Below are positions 34,748 through 43,022 of a DNA stretch of 64,000 nt, one piece after another. Made by a program: the position numbers and the translations under genes. The stretch's first letter is position 1. Every line of letters starts with the position of its first letter. The stretch comes from Vicinamibacterales bacterium. Its GTDB lineage: Bacteria > Acidobacteriota > Vicinamibacteria > Vicinamibacterales > UBA2999. The stretch is taken from assembly GCA_041394705.1 (NCBI GenBank), contig JAWKHS010000006.1, positions 124,001-188,000 on the forward strand. The letters are read 5' to 3'. Under the pieces are notes generated by a model. That model saw nothing but the letters and a program-made list of their open reading frames with translations. It was not told the DNA's origin and ran no database searches.

Positions 34748-35182
34748 ATGGCCGTTGACGTCAAGTCGCTGTTCTCGAAGACCAAGGAACAGCTGGACGA
34801 GCTTTTCCGCGACGCCGAAGCGGGGCCGATCCCGAATGGCAAGGCGAAGGGGACCGCCCTCATCGTGCCCGGCACCGCGGTGAGCGACGAGCTGGCCGAG
34901 GTCGTCAACCTGTTCGTGTGGAAGGGCAAGAGCTTCGACGCCGAGCACGGGACTCTGCGCAACCGCATCTCGGTCCTCGGCTTCAATGCCATCGTCGCGT
35001 CGGTCTACCACGGCAAGAGCCTGCTCGACGACAAGCCGTGCGTGGTGCTCGACTATTCCAAGACCTCGCTCGTCGCGAAGTGGATCCGTGACGAGATTCG
35101 TCTGATTTCGCCGCATTTGTACCTCGGGCGGGTGTACTGGGACAACAAGCCCATCCTGCACTTCGCCCTCGAAGTCGACTGA
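34748..35182 (+). CDS. Conserved small protein of unknown function
   Basis: Not recognised with confidence. The 144-residue soluble protein has no signal peptide. A helical start (VKSLFSKTKEQLDELFRDAE) precedes an alternating strand pattern: LFVWKGKSFDAEHGTLRNRI, IVASVYHGKSLLDDKPCVVLDY and LYLGRVYWDNKPILHFALE. The small-residue/aromatic pattern recalls lipocalin-like or GXWXG/DUF4334-type barrels that bind lipophilic ligands; this is a suggestion only. GGAGG is well placed before the ATG at 34748. It lies between GMC and cytochrome genes, so a role in carrying or sensing their substrate is possible. Confidence 0.75.
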   Translation: MAVDVKSLFSKTKEQLDELFRDAEAGPIPNGKAKGTALIVPGTAVSDELAEVVNLFVWKGKSFDAEHGTLRNRISVLGFNAIVASVYHGKSLLDDKPCVVLDYSKTSLVAKWIRDEIRLISPHLYLGRVYWDNKPILHFALEVD

Positions 35183-35310
35183 CGCCGTGCCGGCACGGCG
35201 CGGCTGGCCCCCGACGGGCCGGTCGCCGGTTCGGAGGGCGCCCCGGGGCGCCCCGGCGTCAGCCCGTCGCGGCGCTCTATGGCAGAGCCGCCGCCAAGTG
35301 AGGTGTCATC

Positions 35311-37848
35311 GTGAGCCGATCCACGTTCCGGATGGTCGCCCTCCTCGGCCTCGCCGCCCTCGTCCTGGGCGGTGCGCTGGTGTACCGCTGGTGGTTCACC
35401 CCCAGTCCGCTCATCGGCGTCATCCTGGACGAGGCCCGGCGGGCCACGCCGCCGCGCCTGGCGGCGAGCTTCCCCGCGGCCGGCGAGGATTACTTCCATG
35501 ACATGGACCGGACCAAGGACGGCCCCGTCGACCTGACCCCGGACGAGGTCCAGGGCCGCAACACGTGGATCGTCTGGTCCGCCGGCAACGACGTCATGTG
35601 GGACCGGCTGGGGGACAACAGCGTCGGCGCCCTCGACTTCCTGAAGGTGCTCTCGTCGCACCCGTCACAGCGCTACAGCCGGCAGTGCGATCCGGCGCGC
35701 CTGGCCGCCGGGCAGTGCGAGAACCGCTGGGAGTATTTCGGGCTCGTCAACGAGCCGTGCTTCGAGAAGGCGACCGCCCCGGATCCCGATCGCTTCGGCC
35801 TGTGGCTGGACCGGCGCAAGGCCGACTGCCCGGCCGATCCGTTCGAGAACACGGAGAAGTATCCGGGCGTCAAGCTCGGGGCCCGCGGCACGGTCGTCAA
35901 CGGCAAGACGCTCGAGGTGGGCTCCTACTACGGCTACGCCACGGGCATCGTCGGCTTCCGGCTGTTCCCGAACCCGGATTTCGACGAGGCGGCGGCCAAG
36001 CGGTGGGACGCCGACCGCTTCTACACGGACCCGGCCTACTACAACGACAAGACCCTGGTGCGCCCCTACCGCGTCGGCATGTCGTGCGGGCTCTGCCACG
36101 TCGGCCCGAATCCCATCAACCCGCCGGCCGATCCGAACAACCCCGAGTGGGCGAACCTCAGCTCCAACGTCGGCGCGCAGTATTTCTGGACGGACCGGAT
36201 CTTCTACCAGGCCGCCGACTACAACAGCTTCGCGTTCCAGCTGTTCCACTCCTCGCGGCCGGGCTCGCTCGATACGTCGTTCGTCTCCACCGACAACATC
36301 AACAACCCCCGGACCATGAACGCCGTCTACGGCCTGCTGCCGCGGCTGCTGAACGCGCAGCGGTGGGGCAAGGAGACGCTGAGCGGCGGCGGCCTGAACA
36401 ACAAGCAGTTCAACGACTACCTGCAGGACGGCCCGCTGGCGGCGCTCTTCACCCCTCCGGCCACCGTATGGACGCCCCGCGTCCTCAAGGACGGCTCCGA
36501 CTCGGTCGGCGCGATGGGCGCGCTCAACCGCGTGTACCTGAACATCGGCGCCTTCAGCGAGGAATGGCTCAGCCACTTCAATCCGCTGGTCGGCGGCCGG
36601 CCCATCTCGCCCATCGAGATCGCGGTGGCGCGCAAGAACTCGGCGCTCTACGAGGCCACCGAGGCGCAGACCTTCAACACGGCGAAGTTCTTCCTGAAGA
36701 CCACCGCGCCCCACAAGCTGGCCGATGCCCCTGGCGGCGCCACCTACCTGACGAGCGACGAGCGCGTGCTCACGCGCGGCAAGACGGCCTTCGCCGAGAA
36801 CTGCGCGCGCTGCCATTCGTCCAAGCTGCCCGAGATGGCCGCCACCCTCATGCCGGACGGCTGCGTCGGGCCGGACTACCTCTCCTGCTGGAACCGGTAC
36901 TGGGACGCCACCCAGACGCCGCAGTTCAAGGCGGAGATGACGAAGATGGTGATGGCGCCCGACTTCCTCGACGACAACTTCCTGTCCACCGAGGCGCGGA
37001 TCCCCGTCACCCTGCTCGAGACCAACGCGTGCAGCCCGCTCGCCACCAACGCCATCGCCGGCAACATCTGGGACAACTTCTCCTCGCAGTCCTACAAGGA
37101 CCTGCCGTCGGTGGGCGAGATCACGTGGTACCACCCGTACACGGGCGAGGCGAAGAAGTACACGATGCCGGCGGGCGGCCGCGGCTACACCCGGCCCGCG
37201 TCGCTCATCAGCCTGTGGTCCACGGCGCCCTTCCTGCTCAACAACACCGTCGGCCACTTCGAGTCGAGCCCCTCGGTGGAGGCGCGGATGCGCTCCTTCG
37301 ACGACTCGATCCGGCAGATGCTCTGGCCCGAGCGGCGTGACAAGGACTCGCTGCTCGGCGACGCGATTCCGGGCGTGATCGACCGCGTGGGCGATCGCGC
37401 GCCGGCCGGCTACGACAACGAGCCCGCCTATGTCACCGTGCCGGCCGGGTACCTGCCGGAGTTCATGCAGCGCACGCTCCGTCTCCGACAGGCGCTCTTC
37501 CCCGCGCTCTTCACGGAGGAGGGGCTGCGCCTCGGGCCCATTCCGCAGGGCACGCCGATTGGCCTCCTCGCCAACCTGAACCTGCTCTCCGAGGACCGGA
37601 GCGACGCGGCGCGCGCGGCCCAGTTCGAGAAAGTGAGCACGCTCACGGTGCAGCTGCTGGAGCGGCTGGCCAAGCTGGGCCGGAACCCCACCAGCGAGCA
37701 GGCGAAGGTGGCCTTCGCCGACCTCGTGGACCCGATGCTCGAGCTGAGCAAGTGCCCGGACCTCATCGTGAACCGCGGCCACACGTTCGGCAGCCAGCTC
37801 TCGGACCAGGACAAGAACGCGCTCATCGAGTACCTGAAGACGTTCTAG
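35311..37848 (+). CDS. Membrane-anchored di-heme cytochrome c
   Basis: An 845-residue exported protein. A single N-terminal membrane anchor (MVALLGLAALVLGGALVY) is followed by a large periplasmic region with two c-type haem sites: CGLCH (residues 259-263) and CARCH (498-502). The second lies in a cytochrome-c-peroxidase-like context (TRGKTAFAENCARCHSSKLP). The long aromatic-rich segments between them (YYGYATGIVGFRLFPNP) do not match ordinary MauG/CcpA enzymes, which are about 330 residues. It is likely an electron-transfer oxidoreductase, possibly a peroxidase or oxygenase. It starts at GTG 35311 with AGTGAGGTG upstream. The next gene follows 34 bases later. Confidence 0.82.
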   Translation: MSRSTFRMVALLGLAALVLGGALVYRWWFTPSPLIGVILDEARRATPPRLAASFPAAGEDYFHDMDRTKDGPVDLTPDEVQGRNTWIVWSAGNDVMWDRLGDNSVGALDFLKVLSSHPSQRYSRQCDPARLAAGQCENRWEYFGLVNEPCFEKATAPDPDRFGLWLDRRKADCPADPFENTEKYPGVKLGARGTVVNGKTLEVGSYYGYATGIVGFRLFPNPDFDEAAAKRWDADRFYTDPAYYNDKTLVRPYRVGMSCGLCHVGPNPINPPADPNNPEWANLSSNVGAQYFWTDRIFYQAADYNSFAFQLFHSSRPGSLDTSFVSTDNINNPRTMNAVYGLLPRLLNAQRWGKETLSGGGLNNKQFNDYLQDGPLAALFTPPATVWTPRVLKDGSDSVGAMGALNRVYLNIGAFSEEWLSHFNPLVGGRPISPIEIAVARKNSALYEATEAQTFNTAKFFLKTTAPHKLADAPGGATYLTSDERVLTRGKTAFAENCARCHSSKLPEMAATLMPDGCVGPDYLSCWNRYWDATQTPQFKAEMTKMVMAPDFLDDNFLSTEARIPVTLLETNACSPLATNAIAGNIWDNFSSQSYKDLPSVGEITWYHPYTGEAKKYTMPAGGRGYTRPASLISLWSTAPFLLNNTVGHFESSPSVEARMRSFDDSIRQMLWPERRDKDSLLGDAIPGVIDRVGDRAPAGYDNEPAYVTVPAGYLPEFMQRTLRLRQALFPALFTEEGLRLGPIPQGTPIGLLANLNLLSEDRSDAARAAQFEKVSTLTVQLLERLAKLGRNPTSEQAKVAFADLVDPMLELSKCPDLIVNRGHTFGSQLSDQDKNALIEYLKTF

Positions 37849-37882
37849 GCCCGACCACGCCGTCACGCGTCCCGGAGGCATC

Positions 37883-39112
37883 GTGCCACCCGTCACCACG
37901 AGCCGTTCGGCCCCTCCGGCCAACACCGGATCGGCGCTGCTGAACCTGGTCAGCGACCTGTCGATGTCGCTCGTCCACGCGTTCAGCCGCGTGGATCCGT
38001 TCATCCGCCCGGCCTTCGACCTCCTCCTGCGCGACGCGGTGGCCCGGGGCGTCACGTCGCTCATCAACGCCGGCCGCGCCGACGAGCACCTGGCGCTGGC
38101 CGAGGAGCGGCCGCTGCCCGACGAGGAGGCGCACCTCCAGTCGATCATCGACAGCTTCACCCAGCAGATGACGCTGCTCTGGAAGCCCGGCGGCTTCGAG
38201 CGCGGCGGCAACACCAAGACGCACGGCATGGTGCGCGGCGAATTCACCGTGCACGACGGGCTGCCGGATCGTCTGCGCCGCGGCATCTTCGCGGAGCCGA
38301 AGACCTACCGCTGCTGGGTGCGCTTCTCGGGGCCGGGCCCCTACTGGACGCCGGACATCGAGGACGTCGGCTTCATGAGCATCAGCATCAAGCTGCTGGG
38401 CGTCCCCGGGCCGAAGCTGATGGACGAGGAGCGCTTCACGCAGGACTTCACCTGCGTGTCGACGCCCACCTTCGTCACGCGCGACACCAAGGCGAACGCG
38501 CACCTGCAGAAGTGGAGCGTGAAGAACGCGCAGCTCTTCCACTTCGTGAACCTCACCGCCCCGCACGTGCTCGACCTGGTGATGCAGGGCCTGTGGATCA
38601 AGACCCAGTCGAGCCCGTTCGAGGCGCCCTATTTCAGCGGCGTGCCGTACCTGCTGGGGCCGGGCCAGGCGATGCAGTATTCGGTGTGGCCCACGGCCAC
38701 GACGCGGACGCCCATCCCGCGCCTGCCCTTCCGGCCGCCCGACGACTACCTGCGTCAGGCCATGGTGGCGGCGCTGGCGAAGGACGACGTCACGCTGGAC
38801 TTCCGCGTGCAGCTGCAGACCGATCCGCATCTCATGCCCATCGAGAACAACGGCGTGCTCTGGCCGGAGCGGTTGTCGCCCAGGGTGTCGGTCGCCACCC
38901 TGCGCCTCCCGAAGCAGACGTTCGACTCGCCGGCCCAGATCGACTTCGCCCGCCGCCTGTCCTACAACCCGTGGCACGCGATTCCCGATCACCGCCCCCT
39001 CGGCAACCAGAGCCGCGCGCGCCGCCGCATGTACTGGGAGCTGTCGCAGCTGCGGCACCGCATGAACGCGGTCCCGCACTACGAGCCCACCGGCGACGAG
39101 ACGTTCGAGTAG
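37883..39112 (+). CDS. Catalase-related haem protein
   Basis: A 409-residue protein of the catalase-like superfamily, shorter than clade catalases. TKTHGMVRGEFTVHDGLP carries the distal histidine (His114) in the same setting as catalase HAxGxxAxG. WVRFSGPGPYWTPDIEDVGFMSISIKL is the following core. The C-terminal RRLSYNPWHAIPDHRPLGNQ and RRRMYWELSQLRH are typical of catalase-related proteins that include allene oxide synthase-like members. The canonical catalase tyrosine motif RxFxYxD is not obvious, so true catalase activity is uncertain; conversion of fatty-acid hydroperoxides is an alternative. It starts at GTG 37883 with GGAGG four bases upstream. No signal peptide. Confidence 0.82.
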   Translation: MPPVTTSRSAPPANTGSALLNLVSDLSMSLVHAFSRVDPFIRPAFDLLLRDAVARGVTSLINAGRADEHLALAEERPLPDEEAHLQSIIDSFTQQMTLLWKPGGFERGGNTKTHGMVRGEFTVHDGLPDRLRRGIFAEPKTYRCWVRFSGPGPYWTPDIEDVGFMSISIKLLGVPGPKLMDEERFTQDFTCVSTPTFVTRDTKANAHLQKWSVKNAQLFHFVNLTAPHVLDLVMQGLWIKTQSSPFEAPYFSGVPYLLGPGQAMQYSVWPTATTRTPIPRLPFRPPDDYLRQAMVAALAKDDVTLDFRVQLQTDPHLMPIENNGVLWPERLSPRVSVATLRLPKQTFDSPAQIDFARRLSYNPWHAIPDHRPLGNQSRARRRMYWELSQLRHRMNAVPHYEPTGDETFE

Positions 39113-39127
39113 CAATCCCCGAGCGCG

Positions 39128-40426
39128 ATGACCCCCCAGTCGCAGGTCTACGTCACGGCGCCCATCACGCCCGGCAGGGAGCCGGAGGTCCAGCGGCTGC
39201 TGGCGTCGATGAACGAACGCCCGGGACAGGTGCGGGCCGACAATCCGCTCTTCCCGTTCTCGGCCTTCGACACGATCCACTTCGCGCGGTGGCTGGTCGT
39301 GGACGACCAGACGCTGGAGGACACGGCCATCGACGGGCCGCGCGTGCAGCGGCCGCCGTCGCTCGCCTTCGCGGCCGAGATCGACGGCGAGCCCGGCCCG
39401 TTCTTCGCCGAGATGGCGGCCAAGGCCGGCCCCGGCCTCCACGCGCTCTTCGAATGCTGCGACGGCTTCGCCCCGGGCGGTGACCTGGCGGGCTGGCTGC
39501 GCGCCCACCACATCCAGGCCGCCGCAGGCTACGTGAACTGGGTGGGACGCACGGTCCGGCAGGTGAAGGAGGAGGAGGCCCTCTACCAGGCCGTGCGCTC
39601 GTACCTGCGCGAGCCGGCCCCGCGTCCGGCCGGACTCACGGCCTCGAGCATCCACGCCGAGGTGCGGGCCCGGGTGTGGGCCGACGTGGCGGCGGGCCGG
39701 CTCACGCTCACCCCCGAGGCGCCGACGCCCCTCGGCTGGAAGCTGCGGTCGCTGGCCCACGCCGTGCTGTGGCCGATCGCCCTCGTCGTCCTCTCGCCCG
39801 TGCTCGTGCCGCTCGCCGCCGCGTTCGTCCTGATCATCCGGCGCCGCGAGCCCACCGAGCCCGAGATCTGCCCGCGGACCGACCCGGCCCACGTCGCGCG
39901 CCTGGCCGAGGTCGAGGACCACGACGTGACCAACTCGTTCAGCGCGATGGGCAGCCTGAAGCGGGGCGTCGTCCGGCGCTGGGCCACCATCGCCCTCCTG
40001 TGGGCCATCAACTTCGCCGCCCGCCACGTCTTCACGAAGGGCCGCCTGGCGCGGGTGCGCACGATCCACTTCGCCCGCTGGGTGTTCCTGGACGGGAAGA
40101 CGCGCGTGATCTTCCTGAGCAACTACGACGACAGCCTCGAGAGCTACATGGACGACTTCATCAACAAGGTGGGCTTCGGCCTGAACCTGTCGTTCTGTCA
40201 CGGCGTCGGCTATCCGCGCACGCGCTGGCTCGTCTTCGAGGGCAGCGGCAACGAACGCAAGTTCAAGGAGTACCTGCGCCGGCATCAGATCCCGACCCAG
40301 GTCTGGTACAAGGCCTACCCGGGGTTGACCGCCGTGGACCTCGAACGGCACGCGCGCGTCAGGAAGGGACTCGAATCGGCCTCGCTGGGCGGCCACGAGG
40401 CCGCGGCATGGGCGGAGCTGCTGTGA
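39128..40426 (+). CDS. Internally duplicated Dabb-like membrane-associated protein
   Basis: Not a named family that I recognise. The 432-residue protein has two similar halves, each carrying TIHFARW followed by a charged strand (residues 49-55 and 312-318; then LVVDDQTLED and VFLDGKTRVIFLSNYDD). The pattern resembles the dimeric alpha/beta barrel fold shared by DyP peroxidases and chlorite dismutases. A hydrophobic hairpin (about 220-243, LWPIALVVLSPVLVPLAAAFVLII) separates the halves, suggesting membrane attachment. No haem-ligand histidine is clear. It overlaps the DyP gene by four bases (GTGA), so the two products are probably made together. Confidence 0.75.
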   Translation: MTPQSQVYVTAPITPGREPEVQRLLASMNERPGQVRADNPLFPFSAFDTIHFARWLVVDDQTLEDTAIDGPRVQRPPSLAFAAEIDGEPGPFFAEMAAKAGPGLHALFECCDGFAPGGDLAGWLRAHHIQAAAGYVNWVGRTVRQVKEEEALYQAVRSYLREPAPRPAGLTASSIHAEVRARVWADVAAGRLTLTPEAPTPLGWKLRSLAHAVLWPIALVVLSPVLVPLAAAFVLIIRRREPTEPEICPRTDPAHVARLAEVEDHDVTNSFSAMGSLKRGVVRRWATIALLWAINFAARHVFTKGRLARVRTIHFARWVFLDGKTRVIFLSNYDDSLESYMDDFINKVGFGLNLSFCHGVGYPRTRWLVFEGSGNERKFKEYLRRHQIPTQVWYKAYPGLTAVDLERHARVRKGLESASLGGHEAAAWAELL

Positions 40427-41886
40427 CGGCCGTGGACTACGCCGACGTGCAGGGGCTGGTGCGATTCGGCTACCGCCACCTGAAGGCGGCGCGGTACCTG
40501 CTGCTGGGAATTCGCGACCGGCACGCGGCGCAGGCCTGGCTGGCCGCGGCGCCCGTGACCTCGGCGGAGTACCGCCAGCCACCGCCGCCCGATGCGCTGC
40601 ACGTCGCGCTGACGGCCACAGGCCTTCAGGCGCTCGGCGTGCCCGCCACGCTCGCGGCGCAGTTCTCGCCGGAGTTCCTGGGCGGCATGACCGACGTCAA
40701 CCGGACGCGGCGCCTCGGCGACACCGGCGCCAACGCTCCCGCGCACTGGCGCTGGGGCGGACCGGCGTCGACGCCGCACGTGCTGGTGATGTGCTTCGCG
40801 CGGGACGACGCCGGGCTGGACGCGGCGGTCGCCAGGACGACTGGGGGCGACTTCGTCCGCGCGTTTGACGTGCAGCACACGCTCGACACCTCGGACCAGG
40901 ACGGCGTCGAGCCGTTCGGGTTCGTCGACGGCCTGAGCCAGCCGTCGATCGACTGGGAACAGACGACCGACCCCTCGTCGCGCATGCTCGACTACAGCGA
41001 CCGCGCCGCGCTCGGCGAGTTCCTGCTCGGCTACGCGAACGAGTACGGCAAGTTCACGGACCGGCCGCTCGTCGCGCCCGCCGCCGCCAGCGCGGACCTG
41101 CCGGACGCCGGGGACGAGCCGGCGATGAAGGACGTGGGCCGGAACGGCACCTATCTCGTCATGCGGCAGCTCGTGCAGGACGTGCGCGCCTTCTGGCGAT
41201 TCGTGCACGGCGCCGCCGACGGCGACCCGGAGGCGGCGGACCGGCTGGCCGCGGCCTTCGTCGGGCGGACGCGCGACGGCGAACCGCTCGTCGCTCCCGA
41301 CGCGCGGGGCCCGGGCCAGAACGACTTCACCTTCGACGGCGATCCCCGCGGGGCCGTCTGCCCCATGGGCGCGCACATCCGCCGGTCGAATCCGCGGAAT
41401 ACCGACTACCCGGGCCGCCCCACGGGCCTGCGCAAGCTGCTCGCGGCGCTGGGCGGCTCGTCCAAGGGCTTCCGCGACGACCTCATCGCGCCGGTCCGGT
41501 TCCATCGCATCCTGCGCCGCGGCCGCGAGTACGGCCCCTCGATCGAACCGGCCGACGCCCTGCATCCCGCGCCGGCCGGCGACGCCGAACGCGGCCTCCA
41601 CTTCATCTGTCTCAACGCGAACCTCAGCCGCCAGTTCGAGTTCCTCCAGAACGCCTGGCTCATGAACACGACCTTCGCCGATCTCCGCGGCGAGACCGAC
41701 CCGCTCGTGGGCACGCGCGAAAGCGTGCCCGGCTGTCCCGCGACCGGCGGGTTCTCGTGGCCGCAAGACGGCGGGCCGGCTCGTCGGGTGGACGGGCTCC
41801 CGCAGTTCGTCACCGTGAAAGGCGGCGAGTACTTCTTTCTCCCCGGCCTTCGCGCGCTGCGCTATCTTTCGAGAATCGGAGGGTGA
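40423..41886 (+). CDS. DyP-type haem peroxidase
   Basis: A 487-residue dye-decolourising peroxidase. The distal-side motif GFVDG is in PFGFVDGLSQPSI (about residues 164-176), the proximal haem histidine in GAHIRRSNPRN (about His318), and RFHRILRRGREYG supplies the conserved arginine. Length and motif set fit the larger D-class-like DyPs. The GTG at 40423 overlaps the previous stop and has GGAG five bases ahead; an ATG at 40408 is possible. No Tat or Sec signal is visible, so it is probably cytoplasmic. It should oxidise substrates with H2O2 or organic peroxides, possibly from the linked GMC oxidoreductase. Confidence 0.9.
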   Translation: MTAVDYADVQGLVRFGYRHLKAARYLLLGIRDRHAAQAWLAAAPVTSAEYRQPPPPDALHVALTATGLQALGVPATLAAQFSPEFLGGMTDVNRTRRLGDTGANAPAHWRWGGPASTPHVLVMCFARDDAGLDAAVARTTGGDFVRAFDVQHTLDTSDQDGVEPFGFVDGLSQPSIDWEQTTDPSSRMLDYSDRAALGEFLLGYANEYGKFTDRPLVAPAAASADLPDAGDEPAMKDVGRNGTYLVMRQLVQDVRAFWRFVHGAADGDPEAADRLAAAFVGRTRDGEPLVAPDARGPGQNDFTFDGDPRGAVCPMGAHIRRSNPRNTDYPGRPTGLRKLLAALGGSSKGFRDDLIAPVRFHRILRRGREYGPSIEPADALHPAPAGDAERGLHFICLNANLSRQFEFLQNAWLMNTTFADLRGETDPLVGTRESVPGCPATGGFSWPQDGGPARRVDGLPQFVTVKGGEYFFLPGLRALRYLSRIGG

Positions 41887-41891
41887 CACCA

Positions 41892-43022
41892 GTGACCGAC
41901 GGCTGGGCCGCATGGCTCCTGCTCGGCGGTGTGCTCGCGGCGTCCGCTCCGGGACACGCCACGCCGACACCGCATCCCTCGGCCGCCTTCGGACAGGCGG
42001 CGTCCTTCAAGCGGCCCTGGTACCAGGCCTACGACGAGGGCGTGCGAGCCGTCCAGCAAGGCGACTGGCAGACGGCCATCGCGGCACTCGAGGAAGCCAG
42101 GCGCACGGGTCCGGCGCCCGGGCGGCGCGTGCTCTTCCAGGGCGACCGCGTGGACGTCTTCAATCCCGACTACTACCTGGGCCTCGCCTACAACGCCACG
42201 AAGCGCTTCGCGGAAGCCGACGCCGCGTTCACGCGGGTGAGCAACGACAAGCTGGTCGTCCGGGGCGATCGTCTCTTCGACGAGTTGCAGAAGCAGGCGT
42301 CCGTCGCCACCTATGAGCGTGCGATGGCCGAGGGCGCGCGCGCGTTGAGCGCCGGACGCCTCGGCGACGCGGAGAAGATCGCGACCGGGGTCCTGGGGTC
42401 GGCCGTGAGCGACGGCCGCGCGAGCGACCTCCTGCAGCGCATCAAGGACGCGAGCCAGTCGAAGTCGGGCTATCCGGTGGAGACGACCGTCGCGCAGCAG
42501 CCGCCGCAGCCACAGCCGCCGGTGCCGGACCCGAAGGCCGACGTGCCCTACCCCGATACGCGGCCACCCGTGAACCAGACCGCGACCACACTGCCGGAGA
42601 CGCGCCCGACGACCACGCCCGCCATCCCGCCAGGGCAGGGCAACAACCCGCTCGACCGCGCCAAGACTCCAAACGGACGCGCGCCCGGCGCCATGCCCAC
42701 TGAGCGGATCCCGTCGCAGCCGATGAACGCGGACACGGTGGCGCTGAACGGCGCGACCGCGTACTACCAGGGCAACTACCAGGACGCGATCCGCATCCTG
42801 GCGCCGGCGCTGCAGACGCGGGCCCCCTCCCGCGTCGCCGCCTTCTACCTGGCGTGCGCGCAGGCCGCGCTCGTGGCGCGCGGGCAGGCCGACGCCTCGA
42901 CACTCGACGACGCCCGCCAGGCGTTCGCGACGGCCCGGGGCAGCGCCATCGAGCCCCATCTCAGGTACATCTCGCCGCGCGTGCTCCAGCTGCTCGGCGA
43001 CGTGCCGGCGACGGCGCGATGA
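41892..43022 (+). CDS. Exported TPR-type protein
   Basis: A 376-residue protein starting at GTG 41892 with GGAGGG eight bases upstream. A short signal peptide (AAWLLLGGVLAASAPGHA) leads into helical repeats: YDEGVRAVQQGDWQTAIAALEEARR, YYLGLAYNATKRFAEADAAFTRV and, after a Pro/Thr-rich linker, LNGATAYYQGNYQDAIRILAPAL. The linker of about 90 residues divides two TPR blocks. It is probably a periplasmic scaffold for protein contacts. It begins five bases after the DyP stop and overlaps the next gene by four bases, so it sits firmly within the array. Confidence 0.78.
   Translation: MTDGWAAWLLLGGVLAASAPGHATPTPHPSAAFGQAASFKRPWYQAYDEGVRAVQQGDWQTAIAALEEARRTGPAPGRRVLFQGDRVDVFNPDYYLGLAYNATKRFAEADAAFTRVSNDKLVVRGDRLFDELQKQASVATYERAMAEGARALSAGRLGDAEKIATGVLGSAVSDGRASDLLQRIKDASQSKSGYPVETTVAQQPPQPQPPVPDPKADVPYPDTRPPVNQTATTLPETRPTTTPAIPPGQGNNPLDRAKTPNGRAPGAMPTERIPSQPMNADTVALNGATAYYQGNYQDAIRILAPALQTRAPSRVAAFYLACAQAALVARGQADASTLDDARQAFATARGSAIEPHLRYISPRVLQLLGDVPATAR

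Noticed and set aside
37883..39112. Straightforward catalase annotation
   Set aside because: The distal histidine motif is present, but the protein is short and the canonical proximal tyrosine motif is not visible, so only 'catalase-related' is supported.
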